Shown here piece by piece: positions 1 through 7,812 of a stretch of DNA of 11,071 nt. Every line of letters starts with the position of its first letter. Position 1 is the stretch's first letter. The stretch is from Burkholderiales bacterium UBA954 (GTDB lineage: Bacteria > Pseudomonadota > Gammaproteobacteria > Burkholderiales > Burkholderiaceae_A): the NCBI GenBank assembly GCA_002293155.1, contig DBCQ01000012.1, positions 46,632-57,702 of the forward strand, read 5' to 3'. The translations under genes were made by a program, and so were the position numbers. Under the pieces are notes generated by a model that saw only the letters and a program-made list of their open reading frames with translations, searched no databases and was not told the origin of the DNA.

Positions 1-662
1 AGGGCCACACCGTAATTGGAACGGCAACCTCTCAAGAGGGGGCAGAAAAAATCTCAGCGTATTTAGCCAATTCGGGTCTGGCAGGCTCAGGCCGGGTGCT
101 TCAGGTCAATGACCCAGCGGCCTGCGAGCAGCTGCTCGATGAGATTGCGGCAAGCTATGGCGTGATCAGTATTTTGGTGAATAACGCCGGCATTACCCGC
201 GATAACCTGGCCATGCGAATGAAGGATGAGGAATGGGATGCGGTTATTCAGACCAATCTGTCGGCCGTATTTCGTCTGTCGCGCGGGGTCTTGCGGCCCA
301 TGATGAAGGCCCGATGGGGGCGGATCATTAACATTACCTCGGTGGTGGGCCTATCGGGCAATCCGGGCCAGATCAACTATGCCGCTGCAAAGGCAGGGGT
401 GGCGGGTATGTCGCGGGCCTTGGCCCGGGAGGTTGCGAGCCGTGGGATTACGGTCAACGCGGTGGCCCCGGGTTTCATTGATACGGACATGACCAAGGCG
501 CTCTCGGAGGAGCAAATGACCACCCTAAAGGCTCAGATTCCAGCCCAGCGGCTGGGAACGCCCGCCGATGTGGCCGCCAGCGTTGCATTTTTAGCCTCTG
601 AGGGGGCCTCCTACATCACTGGAATTACCCTGTCGGTTAACGGCGGAATGGTGATGTCCTGA
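1..662 (+). CDS. fabG: 3-oxoacyl-[ACP] reductase FabG, 5'-truncated by window edge
   Basis: This is the NADPH-dependent ketoreductase of type II fatty-acid synthesis, a cytosolic short-chain dehydrogenase that reduces 3-ketoacyl-ACP to 3-hydroxyacyl-ACP. The reading frame is open from base 3 to the TGA at 660-662, giving about 219 visible residues against about 244 for the usual protein. Alignment from memory to E. coli FabG puts the first visible residues near position 29, so the N-terminal TGxxxGIG cofactor loop lies outside the window. The NNAG motif is encoded near 180-191. The Ser-Tyr-Lys triad is present: Ser in INITSVVG (codon 339), Tyr (378) and Lys (390) in the NYAAAKAG motif. The C-terminus has the family's [14 protein letters not shown] pattern. 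It sits 40 bases upstream of acpP, as in many fab clusters. The internal GTG at 96 is not the real start, because homology continues upstream of it. Confidence 0.97.
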   Translation, partial: GHTVIGTATSQEGAEKISAYLANSGLAGSGRVLQVNDPAACEQLLDEIAASYGVISILVNNAGITRDNLAMRMKDEEWDAVIQTNLSAVFRLSRGVLRPMMKARWGRIINITSVVGLSGNPGQINYAAAKAGVAGMSRALAREVASRGITVNAVAPGFIDTDMTKALSEEQMTTLKAQIPAQRLGTPADVAASVAFLASEGASYITGITLSVNGGMVMS

Positions 663-691
663 TACAATTCGGCCACCTGATTCAAGCTTAA

Positions 692-699
692 GGAAGAGG
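692..699 (+). promoter_or_regulatory. Ribosome binding site of acpP
   Basis: GGAAGAGG lies 3 bases before the ATG at 703 if its full extent is used, or about 7 bases before it if GGAAG is the pairing core. It is one of the stronger Shine-Dalgarno matches in the window, which fits the very high protein level normally needed for ACP. Confidence 0.6.
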
Positions 700-702
700 T
701 TC

Positions 703-942
703 ATGGAAGACATTGAAAAGCGCGTAGTGGGTATCGTTTCTGAACAACTTGGCGTCAAAATTGAAGACGTCAAGAAAGAATCCAAGTTCGTAGACGACCT
801 TGGCGCTGACTCCCTTGACACCGTCGAGTTGGTCATGGCTTTGGAAGATGCCTTTGGCTGTGAGATCCCAGACGAAGAGGCTGAAAAGATCACAACGGTT
901 CAGCAGGCCATTGATTACGTCGCGACCCACCTAAAGAAGTAA
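703..942 (+). CDS. acpP: Acyl carrier protein
   Basis: This is the small acidic cytosolic carrier on which acyl chains are built. It has 79 residues, the normal size. The phosphopantetheine attachment site is the Ser in the invariant motif [15 protein letters not shown] (Ser37 counting Met). The helix II/III region and the [13 protein letters not shown] segment are nearly the same as in E. coli AcpP. It must be modified by AcpS, whose gene is not in this window (in this type of cluster it often lies downstream of recO and pdxJ). It lies between fabG and fabF, 15 bases ahead of the fabF start, and is probably co-transcribed with both. ATG 703 is supported by the GGAAGAGG site just upstream and by the match to the family N-terminus. 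Confidence 0.99.
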   Translation: MEDIEKRVVGIVSEQLGVKIEDVKKESKFVDDLGADSLDTVELVMALEDAFGCEIPDEEAEKITTVQQAIDYVATHLKK

Positions 943-957
943 GCGAGCCTTTTGCCG

Positions 958-2217
958 ATGAGCGGTCCTTCGTCTTTGGGCGCCGCGGGTCGGCGCCGTG
1001 TGGTGGTGACCGGCCTGGGGTGTATTTCCCCGGTGGGCAATACCATCACGCAGGCCTGGTCATCTCTGGTTGCTGGCAAGACCGGGATCGCAACCGTTAC
1101 AAAGTTTGACCACAGTGGCCTGTCGGTCCACTTCGCTGGCGAAGTCAAAGACTTTAATGTTGAAGCCTATCTGCCCGCCAAAGAGGCGCGGCACATGGAC
1201 ACCTTTATTCATTATGGGATTGCGGCTGGTCTTCAGGCGATTGAGGATTCGGGCCTTGAGATTACAGAGGCCAATGCAGAGCGAATCGGGGCATTCGTGG
1301 GCTCTGGAATTGGCGGGCTGCCGCTGATCGAGGAAACCCATACGGAGTACACCAACCGGGGCGCGCGACGTATCTCGCCATTTTTTGTGCCCGGTTCGAT
1401 CATCAACATGATCTCAGGGCATCTCAGTATTTTGCGCAATCTCAAGGGCCCCAATGTGGCGGCCGTCACCGCCTGCACGACAGGTCTGCACAGCATTGGC
1501 CTTGCCATGCGCCTTATCCAATATGGCGACGCCGACGCCATGTTAGCTGGGGGGGCAGAGTCGACGATTTCTCCCTTGGGCATCGGTGGGTTTGCCGCCG
1601 CTCGGGCCCTATCGACCCGTAATGACGACCCCGCGACGGCCTCCCGGCCTTGGGACAAAGACCGCGATGGTTTTGTCCTGGGGGAGGGGGCAGGTGTTCT
1701 GATGCTTGAAGAGTATGAGCACGCCCGGGCGCGCGGAGCCAGAATTTACTGTGAACTCGCGGGCTTTGGAATGTCGGGAGACGCCTTTCATATGACCGCA
1801 CCAAATATGGATGGGCCGCGTCGCTGCATGGTCAACGCCCTCAGGGATGCCCAGATTTCTGCCGATCAGGTGGATTACGTGAACGCTCACGGAACTTCCA
1901 CCCCCTTGGGCGATAAGAATGAAACGGATGCGATTAAGGCGGCCTTGGGCGATCGTGCAAAAAAGATTGTCGTGAATTCCACAAAATCCATGACAGGGCA
2001 TCTGCTAGGCGGGGCAGGCGGCCTGGAGTCTGTATTTACTGTTTTGGCGCTTCACCATAAGAAGAGCCCACCCACCATCAATATCTTTAATCAAGATCCA
2101 GAATGCGATCTCGATTACTGCGCAAACTCTGCCCGTGATGTCGCAATCAATGTGGCTGTGAAAAACAATTTCGGTTTTGGTGGCACAAACGGTACTTTAG
2201 TTTTTCGCGGTCTCTAA
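958..2217 (+). CDS. fabF: 3-oxoacyl-[ACP] synthase II (FabF / KAS II)
   Basis: This is the condensing enzyme that elongates acyl-ACP with malonyl-ACP in the cytosol; in E. coli it also controls cis-vaccenate content with temperature. It has 419 residues from ATG 958, close to the usual length (about 412). Catalytic residues (numbering from ATG 958): Cys173 in VTACTTG, His311 in [11 protein letters not shown], and Lys343 and His348 in [16 protein letters not shown]. The C-terminal gate [10 protein letters not shown] is intact. I chose ATG 958 over the in-frame TTG at 952. The family core begins at [10 protein letters not shown], so about 13 residues precede it, and no strong ribosome binding site settles the exact start. 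It ends 16 bases before the preferred rpoE start, so the fatty-acid genes run directly into the sigma-E module. Confidence 0.97.
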   Translation: MSGPSSLGAAGRRRVVVTGLGCISPVGNTITQAWSSLVAGKTGIATVTKFDHSGLSVHFAGEVKDFNVEAYLPAKEARHMDTFIHYGIAAGLQAIEDSGLEITEANAERIGAFVGSGIGGLPLIEETHTEYTNRGARRISPFFVPGSIINMISGHLSILRNLKGPNVAAVTACTTGLHSIGLAMRLIQYGDADAMLAGGAESTISPLGIGGFAAARALSTRNDDPATASRPWDKDRDGFVLGEGAGVLMLEEYEHARARGARIYCELAGFGMSGDAFHMTAPNMDGPRRCMVNALRDAQISADQVDYVNAHGTSTPLGDKNETDAIKAALGDRAKKIVVNSTKSMTGHLLGGAGGLESVFTVLALHHKKSPPTINIFNQDPECDLDYCANSARDVAINVAVKNNFGFGGTNGTLVFRGL

Positions 2218-2222
2218 GGTGA
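2216..2222 (+). promoter_or_regulatory. Ribosome binding site of rpoE, overlapping the fabF stop codon
   Basis: AAGGTGA matches the anti-Shine-Dalgarno sequence well and begins inside the TAA of fabF. It lies 11 bases before GTG 2234. The other candidate start, GTG 2219, falls inside this site, so the site favours 2234. A ribosome ending fabF would stop on top of it, which suggests coupling. Confidence 0.5.
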
Positions 2223-2233
2223 CCACAGGGGGG

Positions 2234-2839
2234 GTGATCAATCAGCGCGAGGCCGATGCACTGCTCGTCGAGCGGGTCAAGCAGGGCGACCAGCGGGCCT
2301 TTGCCCTCCTCGTAGCCAAGTACGAACGTCGGGTTCAGCGGCTGTTATCGCGCCTAGTGCGCGATAGCGCAGAGATCGAAGATATTACCCAAGAGGCCTT
2401 TATCAAGGCCTATCGGGCTCTGCCCCAGTTTCGGGGGGAGAGCGCTTTTTATACCTGGCTCTATCGGATCGCGATTAACACCGCGAAGAACTATCTGGCC
2501 ACCAAAAGCCGCAGGCCGGTCACGGTTGGGGAATTCCAGGGGGCAGACGACGGGGAATTTTTTGATCTCGGTGATGTCGTAGAAGATAACAATACCCCGG
2601 ATGCCGTCCTCCACAGCCGGCAGGTCGCAGAGGCAGTTAATGCGGCTATCGAAGCGTTGCCTGAGGATTTAAAAGCCGCCATTACCCTTCGAGAGATCGA
2701 GGGGCTGAGCTATGAGGAAATTGCGCAGGCGATGGACTGCCCGATCGGAACCGTTCGCTCTCGGATCTTTCGGGCCCGAGAGGCAATTGCGCAGAGATTG
2801 CGCCCACTGTTGGGCACCAAAGAAGACGAGCGTTGGTAG
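2234..2839 (+). CDS. rpoE: RNA polymerase sigma factor RpoE (sigma-E / AlgU type, ECF)
   Basis: This is the extracytoplasmic-function sigma factor that directs RNA polymerase to envelope-stress promoters. It has 201 residues from GTG 2234, matching the family's roughly 190-200. Sigma region 2 spans about residues 14-85 (ITQEAFIKAYRALPQFRGES, then FYTWLYRIAINTAKNYL). An acidic linker follows (about 100-130), then region 4 (about 135-190) with the helix-turn-helix LSYEEIAQAMDCPIGTVRSR. The start is uncertain: GTG 2219 would add five residues (MTTGG), but it overlaps the ribosome binding site, while 2234 gives the family-like N-terminus xINQREADALLVERV. The three genes downstream are its regulators rseA and rseB and the protease degP, the classical rpoE/algU-mucABD order. 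No sigma-E promoter is visible in the 16-base gap, so any self-activated promoter must lie inside or before fabF. Confidence 0.96.
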   Translation: MINQREADALLVERVKQGDQRAFALLVAKYERRVQRLLSRLVRDSAEIEDITQEAFIKAYRALPQFRGESAFYTWLYRIAINTAKNYLATKSRRPVTVGEFQGADDGEFFDLGDVVEDNNTPDAVLHSRQVAEAVNAAIEALPEDLKAAITLREIEGLSYEEIAQAMDCPIGTVRSRIFRAREAIAQRLRPLLGTKEDERW

Positions 2840-2866
2840 GGTGAAATACGAGGCAATGAATCAAAC

Positions 2867-2871
2867 GGGAG
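2867..2871 (+). promoter_or_regulatory. Ribosome binding site of rseA
   Basis: GGGAG lies 6 bases before ATG 2878, a standard spacing, and supports that start. It sits in the 38-base gap after rpoE, so rseA can be translated independently of rpoE. Confidence 0.55.
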
Positions 2872-2877
2872 TAAGAA

Positions 2878-3405
2878 ATGAGTGATCACCAGTCAAAGGA
2901 AAATCTCTCCGCATGGATCGATGGCGAACTCGATCACGCGCGCGCCAGTGCCTTACCTAATCAAATTCTCCAGAGCGCCGAGATGCGACAGTCATGGTCG
3001 GAATGGCATCTCGTGGGGGACCTAATGCGAAGCGCGGGCGCTGCGCGTCAATCCACGCTTACCAAACGAATCGTCGAGCAGATCAAATCAGAGCCCGTCC
3101 ATCTTCCTTCGAGAAACCCGAGGCCCTCACCTGATGTGGGGGGCGGGTCCATTGCATCGGGTCGAACACGTCTTATTTATGGCTCCGCTATCGCGGCTGC
3201 AATCGCATTTGTCGCGTTCGTTGCTCTTGCGCCGCAGATGCAAGATAGCGGCTTCGTTGAAATCATTGCAGGCGCAATGCCGGAGTCAGCGACCCTTGCG
3301 CAGCGTCCGGCCTCCGCAGTGCTTCTCGAGGACCCACGGTTACGAGAGTTGCTTGAAGCCCATGGGTCGATGTCGATTCGGCCGGTCTCCGCAGAGGTTC
3401 GTTAA
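2878..3405 (+). CDS. rseA: Anti-sigma-E factor RseA / MucA, single-pass inner-membrane protein
   Basis: It binds and silences RpoE at the inner membrane until stress triggers its stepwise proteolysis. It has 175 residues. The N-terminal cytoplasmic anti-sigma domain (about 1-70) carries the family signature ENLSAWIDGELD followed by QSWSEWHLVGDLMRS. A Pro/Gly-rich linker follows (about 71-95). One hydrophobic segment (about 99-119, LIYGSAIAAAIAFVAFVALA) is the likely transmembrane helix, and the remaining ~55 residues should be periplasmic. The periplasmic part ends LLEAHGSMSIRPVSAEVR and is the expected binding region for RseB and target of a DegS/AlgW-type protease; those are family inferences. 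Neither the site-1 nor the site-2 protease gene (RseP) is in the window. The identification rests on the N-terminal domain plus position between rpoE and rseB. The tail is poorly conserved, as is usual for this family. Confidence 0.93.
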   Translation: MSDHQSKENLSAWIDGELDHARASALPNQILQSAEMRQSWSEWHLVGDLMRSAGAARQSTLTKRIVEQIKSEPVHLPSRNPRPSPDVGGGSIASGRTRLIYGSAIAAAIAFVAFVALAPQMQDSGFVEIIAGAMPESATLAQRPASAVLLEDPRLRELLEAHGSMSIRPVSAEVR

Positions 3406-3408
3406 GTC

Positions 3409-4455
3409 ATGATTCGCCGCCTCGTAAGGCTCCTGCTGATCCCGTTTGGCCTGATCGCCGCAGGCTTGACTAGCCTGAACGCGGTGGCCCAACAACCCGA
3501 TGGTAGTCCTGAGGCCCTATTGTCCCGCATTCAGTCGGCTGCACGTGCACTGTCATTCTCAGGCACATTCGTTCATCAGCAGGATTCCACCCTGCATACA
3601 TCGCGGATCACACAAATCATCGATGCCAAGCAGTCGGTGACCAAGGTCCAGGCCCTTGAAGGCCATCATCAGGAAATCATTAAGACACCCAACGAAACAC
3701 GGATCTACTTACCCGAACGGCAGGTGGTCAAGATCGATCAAACCAGCTATACGCGCGCGGCCTTTCCGGCGGTGTTTGTAGGTGCGCCTGAGCAGATTTT
3801 AAAAAATTACGAGGTCGTGCAGGGTGGCAGCATGCGGGTTGCCGATATCGATGCCGTTGAGGTCTTCTTTAAGCCAAGGCATGAATCCCGTTGGCCGGTT
3901 CGCGCATGGATCGATAAGAAAACATCGCTGGTGGTGAAGTGTCAAAAGCTTGACGCCCAGGGAGCAGTCCTTGAGCAGGTTGCGTTTACGCAGTTTTCCC
4001 TCACAACAAAGACCAATGGCGCGAATCTGGGTGGCGGTGCGAATAGCACTGGCGCCCCCACCACAGGGGGCTTGACGTCGTCATTTATGGGCGTAAAAGA
4101 TTGGAAGGTCCGGGATGCCTCGATGGTGGCCTTGGCGCCGGCGCCCAGCCTGAAATATAAGCCTGAGACCCTAAAAGGCTTTGAGATCGTGGGCGTATAT
4201 CAACGCGCAGCCAAGACGGATCAGGCCCCGTTTTCGATTCGCCGCTATGTGTTGTCGGATGGCATCGCGACTGTGTCAGTATTTGTTCAGAGTCGCTCAG
4301 TGGCGGGCCCCCTTACCGAGCGGGTACGTCGCAACGGGGCCCTGACCATGCTGTCGCGAGAAATTCAAGAGGCCTGGGTTACGGTAATGGGCGATGTTCC
4401 GCCTGAAACACTACGTCAATTTGCACAAACCATTGAATGGAAGAGTACACCATGA
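3409..4455 (+). CDS. rseB: Periplasmic sigma-E regulator RseB / MucB
   Basis: It binds the periplasmic part of RseA and protects it from cleavage; in E. coli it releases RseA on binding LPS intermediates. It has 348 residues. The N-terminus has positive residues (MIRRLVR), a hydrophobic core and a likely signal-peptidase I site after AVA (about residue 27), so it should be periplasmic. The LolA-like N-terminal domain (about 33-200) includes ALSFSGTFVHQ, ETRIYLPERQVVKID and RWPVRAWIDKKTSLVVK. A low-complexity Gly/Asn/Thr stretch (about 200-226) separates it from the C-terminal domain (about 230-345: YVLSDGIATVSVFV, then WVTVMGDVPPETLRQ). It starts 3 bases after rseA, with AGAGG 11 bases upstream, so translation is probably coupled. 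Its stop overlaps the degP start. Confidence 0.95.
   Translation: MIRRLVRLLLIPFGLIAAGLTSLNAVAQQPDGSPEALLSRIQSAARALSFSGTFVHQQDSTLHTSRITQIIDAKQSVTKVQALEGHHQEIIKTPNETRIYLPERQVVKIDQTSYTRAAFPAVFVGAPEQILKNYEVVQGGSMRVADIDAVEVFFKPRHESRWPVRAWIDKKTSLVVKCQKLDAQGAVLEQVAFTQFSLTTKTNGANLGGGANSTGAPTTGGLTSSFMGVKDWKVRDASMVALAPAPSLKYKPETLKGFEIVGVYQRAAKTDQAPFSIRRYVLSDGIATVSVFVQSRSVAGPLTERVRRNGALTMLSREIQEAWVTVMGDVPPETLRQFAQTIEWKSTP
4439..4445 (+). promoter_or_regulatory. Ribosome binding site that decides the degP start
   Basis: GGAAGAG lies 6 bases before ATG 4452. The alternative in-frame ATG at 4437 overlaps its first codons with this site and has no such sequence upstream. The site is inside the last codons of rseB. 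Confidence 0.6.
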
Positions 4456-5969
4456 GATTCGCCCCGTTGTTCCAAGTGCTTCGCATCAAGCGTTTTGCAT
4501 TGTTGGCACTCGCACTAGCTGCGCTAATCGCTGTGCCGCTGCTCACGCCGGGTCCTGTAGTTGCACAAAATGCAGTGACGTCGCGGGGCCTGCCTGATTT
4601 TGCTGATCTCGTTGAGTTGGCAGCACCTGCGGTAGTCAACATTCGAACGGTTGAAAAGGTACGTGTGCAGCAACCGGGGCAGGGGGGCGGCGTGCCGCAG
4701 ATGCCAGAGCTCGATGAAAACGATCCGTTTTACGAGTTCTTTCGTAGGTTCTTTCCACCCCGTCCCAATACGCCGCGTAACCCACGCGGTCAGGGTCAAG
4801 GACCAGGACAAGAAGAGGTACCGCGGGGGGTGGGCAGCGGGTTTGTCATCTCGAATGATGGGTTCATTCTGACTAACCATCATGTTGTGGATGGGGCTGA
4901 CGACATCATCGTAACCCTCGCCGATAAACGCGAATTCAAGGCCAGGCTGATTGGCTCAGATCGACGTACGGATGTTGCCTTGGTCAAGATCTCCGCCACG
5001 GGGCTGCCTGCCTTAAAGCCAGGGGACTCCAATCGTGTTCGCGTTGGTGAGTGGGTTTTGGCAATTGGCTCTCCCTTCGGTTTGGAAAATACCGTGACCG
5101 CTGGCATTGTGAGCGCCAAGGGCCGGGATACGGGAGATTACCTGCCCTTTATTCAGACCGATGTCGCAGTCAATCCCGGTAATTCAGGTGGCCCGTTGTT
5201 GAACATGCGCGGCGAGGTGATTGGCATTAATTCCCAGATCTACTCCCGAACGGGCGGATTTATGGGCATTTCATTTGCGATCCCAATCGATGAGGCGAAT
5301 CGTGTAGCCGATCAGTTACGCACGCAGGGCCGAGTGACCCGTGGGCGAATTGGCGTTGGAATTGGTGAAGTCACCAAAGAGGTTGCGGATGCTCTGGGCC
5401 TGAACAAAACATCGGGTGCGTTGGTCCGTAGTATCGAGACCGGAAGTCCTGCTGAAAAAGGTGGAATTGAGCCAGGCGATATTCTGCTGCGCTTTGACGG
5501 CAAACCCATTGAGAAATCATCCGATCTCCCTCGAATTGTTGGCAATACCAAGCCCGGCGCGCGGGTCAATGCACAGGTCTGGCGTAAGGGTGTTACGCGA
5601 GATCTGAATATTGTTGTTGCCGAGATGGAACCCGATCGGACAGCAAAAGCCCCCGCGAAACCGACAGCGCCCTCTGAAACGGTGTCATCGAATTGGCTGG
5701 GCCTTTCCGTTGCCGATATTCCTGAGTCTCGTCGGGCCGAGTTAAAAATTAGAAACGGCGTGTTGGTGGAATCAGCCAGTGGCCCAGCCGGTCGTTCAGG
5801 CATTCGGCAGGGTGATGTGCTCGTTAGCGTTAATAACGTTGATATCACCACGGCCAAACAGTTCGGCGAGATCATGGCCAAGCTTGACCAAACGAAATCA
5901 TTAGTCATGCTGGTACGGCGAGGCGATGGCGCCTTATTTATTCCTGTGCGCCCAACGAAAACGAAGTAA
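4452..5969 (+). CDS. degP: Periplasmic serine protease/chaperone DegP (HtrA, MucD)
   Basis: This is an HtrA-family protease that degrades misfolded envelope proteins. It has 505 residues from ATG 4452, which overlaps the rseB stop as ATGA. This start gives a clean signal peptide (basic MRF...RIKRF, then a long hydrophobic core, with a likely cut after VVA near residue 38). The protease domain (about 45-290) has the triad His144 in TNHHVVDG, Asp174 in RRTDVALVKI and Ser245 in NPGNSGGP. Before it, a Pro/Gly/Gln-rich segment (about 72-125) corresponds to the long flexible LA loop of HtrA proteins. Two PDZ domains follow: about 295-395 (SGALVRSIETGSPAEKGG, GDILLRFDG) and about 412-500 (GVLVESASGPAGRSGIRQGD). 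Linkage to rpoE-rseA-rseB supports the MucD role as stress effector and as negative regulator of the pathway. Of the DegP, DegQ and DegS types, two PDZ domains and a cleavable signal exclude DegS. Confidence 0.96.
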   Translation: MRFAPLFQVLRIKRFALLALALAALIAVPLLTPGPVVAQNAVTSRGLPDFADLVELAAPAVVNIRTVEKVRVQQPGQGGGVPQMPELDENDPFYEFFRRFFPPRPNTPRNPRGQGQGPGQEEVPRGVGSGFVISNDGFILTNHHVVDGADDIIVTLADKREFKARLIGSDRRTDVALVKISATGLPALKPGDSNRVRVGEWVLAIGSPFGLENTVTAGIVSAKGRDTGDYLPFIQTDVAVNPGNSGGPLLNMRGEVIGINSQIYSRTGGFMGISFAIPIDEANRVADQLRTQGRVTRGRIGVGIGEVTKEVADALGLNKTSGALVRSIETGSPAEKGGIEPGDILLRFDGKPIEKSSDLPRIVGNTKPGARVNAQVWRKGVTRDLNIVVAEMEPDRTAKAPAKPTAPSETVSSNWLGLSVADIPESRRAELKIRNGVLVESASGPAGRSGIRQGDVLVSVNNVDITTAKQFGEIMAKLDQTKSLVMLVRRGDGALFIPVRPTKTK

Positions 5970-6020
5970 GACGTGTTGGAACACAGCAGAACAAAACAAT
6001 AACAATAATGATAGGGCGAT
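5970..6020 (+). other. degP-lepA intergenic gap, A-rich, no clear promoter or terminator
   Basis: At 51 bases this is the largest gap in the window. It holds a small inverted repeat (GTGTT-GG-AACAC, 5973-5984) without a following T-run, so it is not a convincing terminator. The sequence 5985-6010 is A-rich. TTGGAA at 5976-5981 resembles a -35 box, but no good TATAAT-like hexamer is found 16-18 bases downstream. If the sigma-E module and the lepA group are separate units, the boundary would be here. Confidence 0.4.
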
Positions 6021-7811
6021 TTGGAAAATATCCGTAACTTCTCGATCATTGCGCACATTGATCATGGAAAGAGCACCTTAGCTGACCGTATTATTCAACT
6101 CTGTGGGGGTCTATCCGAGCGCGAGATGGAATCTCAGGTGCTCGACTCTATGGCCCTCGAGCGCGAGCGTGGTATCACCATCAAGGCACAGACCGCAGCC
6201 CTCCAGTACAAGGCGCGTAACGGTAAGGTCTATGCGCTAAATCTGATCGATACGCCGGGTCATGTGGATTTCTCCTACGAGGTCAGCCGATCGCTGTCAG
6301 CCTGTGAGGGTGCGCTCTTGGTGGTTGATGCGTCGCAGGGCGTTGAGGCCCAGACGGTCGCCAATTGTTATACCGCTATTGAGCTCGGAGTCGAAGTCGT
6401 TCCCGTGCTAAATAAGATTGATTTGCCAGCGGCAAACCCGGAGCAGGCGATTCAGGAAATTGAAGATGTTATTGGCATACAGGCCGATGATGCAGTGCGC
6501 GCTAGTGCGAAGACAGGCGAGGGCGTATTAGATATTCTTGAAATGCTTATCGAGAAAGTGCCGCCTCCCAAGGGTGATCCTACTGCTGCGCTACAGGCGC
6601 TTATCATCGATTCCTGGTTCGATAATTATGTTGGCGTCGTCATGTTGGTGCGTGTCATGAATGGCACCATTAGAAATAAAGACAAAATCCTACTGATGTC
6701 CACAGGAGCGACCTATCCGGTCGAACACGTGGGCGTATTCACGCCGAAGTCAAAAAACCTGGAGCTGCTCTCGGCTGGCGAGGTAGGCTTTGTGATTGCG
6801 GGCATTAAGGAGCTAAAGGCAGCCAAGGTGGGCGATACGGTTACCCATGCCGGCCAGGCTGCAGCGGTTGCCTTGCCTGGATTTAAGGAGATCAAGCCTC
6901 AGGTGTTCGCAGGGTTATATCCCGTGGAGTCGAATCAGTACGAGGCCCTGCGAGATGCGCTTGATAAATTAAAGCTTAACGATTCATCCCTGCAGTACGA
7001 GCCTGAGGTCTCCCAGGCTCTTGGGTTTGGATTTCGTTGCGGTTTTCTAGGGCTCTTGCACATGGATATCGTGCAAGAGCGCTTGGAGCGGGAATACAAC
7101 ATGGATCTGATCACCACGGCACCAACGGTCGTCTATCAGGTCTTGATGCGCGACGGCACTCTGATTGATGTCGACAATCCATCTAAAATGCCAGAGCCCT
7201 CAAAGATCGAGGAGATTCGGGAGCCGATTGTTACCGTCAAACTCTTCATGCCACAGGAGTATGTAGGTTCTGTGATTACCCTGTGCACGGGTAAGCGTGG
7301 AGTTCAGACCGCAATGACATATCACGGTCGGCAGGTCAACCTCACCTACGAAATCCCAATGAATGAGATTGTCTTGGATTTCTTTGATAAGTTAAAGTCT
7401 GTCTCCCGCGGCTACGCCTCAATGGATTACGACTTTAAAGAATATCGAGCTTCGGATGTGGTGAAGCTCGATGTCTTAATTAATAGCGATCGCGTTGACA
7501 CCCTCTCGGTGATTGTTCATCGTGCAAACGCGGCACCTAAGGGCCGTGAGCTCGCCGCAAAACTAAGAGAACTCATTCCAAGGCAGATGTACGACGTTGC
7601 GATTCAGGCGGCAATCGGCAGCAATATCATCGCTCGCGAGAATATTAAGGCATTACGAAAAAATGTCTTAGCGAAGTGCTATGGGGGTGATATCAGCCGC
7701 AAGCGCAAACTCTTGGAGAAACAGAAGGCAGGCAAGAAGCGGATGAAGCAAGTCGGTACGGTCGAGATTCCGCAGGAGGCGTTTCTAGCGATTTTGCAGG
7801 TTGAGGATTGA
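6021..7811 (+). CDS. lepA: Elongation factor 4 (LepA), ribosome-associated GTPase
   Basis: This translational GTPase of the EF-G superfamily acts on ribosomes, with reported roles in back-translocation, initiation and 30S biogenesis. It has 596 residues, against 599 in E. coli. GTPase motifs: AHIDHGKST (11-19), GITIK (51-55), DTPGH (77-81, with the catalytic His81) and NKID (131-134). The EF-G-like core includes [16 protein letters not shown] (near 334). The LepA-specific C-terminal domain is present with [18 protein letters not shown] (near 551-568) and ends in a conserved ILQVED-type tail. The start is TTG 6021: an in-frame TAG at 6012 excludes anything further upstream, and the N-terminus [18 protein letters not shown] matches the family from residue 2. 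AGGG at 6013-6016 is a weak, close ribosome binding site. It is followed 1 base later by lepB. Confidence 0.98.
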   Translation: MENIRNFSIIAHIDHGKSTLADRIIQLCGGLSEREMESQVLDSMALERERGITIKAQTAALQYKARNGKVYALNLIDTPGHVDFSYEVSRSLSACEGALLVVDASQGVEAQTVANCYTAIELGVEVVPVLNKIDLPAANPEQAIQEIEDVIGIQADDAVRASAKTGEGVLDILEMLIEKVPPPKGDPTAALQALIIDSWFDNYVGVVMLVRVMNGTIRNKDKILLMSTGATYPVEHVGVFTPKSKNLELLSAGEVGFVIAGIKELKAAKVGDTVTHAGQAAAVALPGFKEIKPQVFAGLYPVESNQYEALRDALDKLKLNDSSLQYEPEVSQALGFGFRCGFLGLLHMDIVQERLEREYNMDLITTAPTVVYQVLMRDGTLIDVDNPSKMPEPSKIEEIREPIVTVKLFMPQEYVGSVITLCTGKRGVQTAMTYHGRQVNLTYEIPMNEIVLDFFDKLKSVSRGYASMDYDFKEYRASDVVKLDVLINSDRVDTLSVIVHRANAAPKGRELAAKLRELIPRQMYDVAIQAAIGSNIIARENIKALRKNVLAKCYGGDISRKRKLLEKQKAGKKRMKQVGTVEIPQEAFLAILQVED

Positions 7812-7812
7812 T

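Noticed and set aside
663..668. TACAAT after the fabG stop as a -10 box for a separate acpP promoter
   Set aside because: No TTGACA-like box is present 16-18 bases upstream (the sequence there is in the GTCGGTTA region). acpP promoters do occur in this position in other bacteria, but the sequence here does not show one clearly enough.
816..821. TTGACA inside acpP as a promoter -35 box
   Set aside because: It encodes conserved ACP residues right after the active-site Ser, and no TATAAT-like hexamer follows at 16-18 bases.
1233..1658. A 141-codon - strand open frame (and others of 130 and 96 codons) within fabF
   Set aside because: All are fully antisense to the well-supported fabF gene, overlap one another, and show no protein-family signature.
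5973..5984. Inverted repeat GTGTT-GG-AACAC as a terminator after degP
   Set aside because: The stem is only 4-5 base pairs, AT-rich and followed by A-rich sequence, not a T-run on the + strand.
5312..6058. A 248-codon open frame on the - strand, antisense to the 3' half of degP and the lepA start
   Set aside because: It lies opposite two certain genes, has a Ser/Arg/Pro/Thr-rich composition typical of antisense frames, shows no recognisable domain, and would leave its only start opposite lepA codons. It is most likely a shadow frame.
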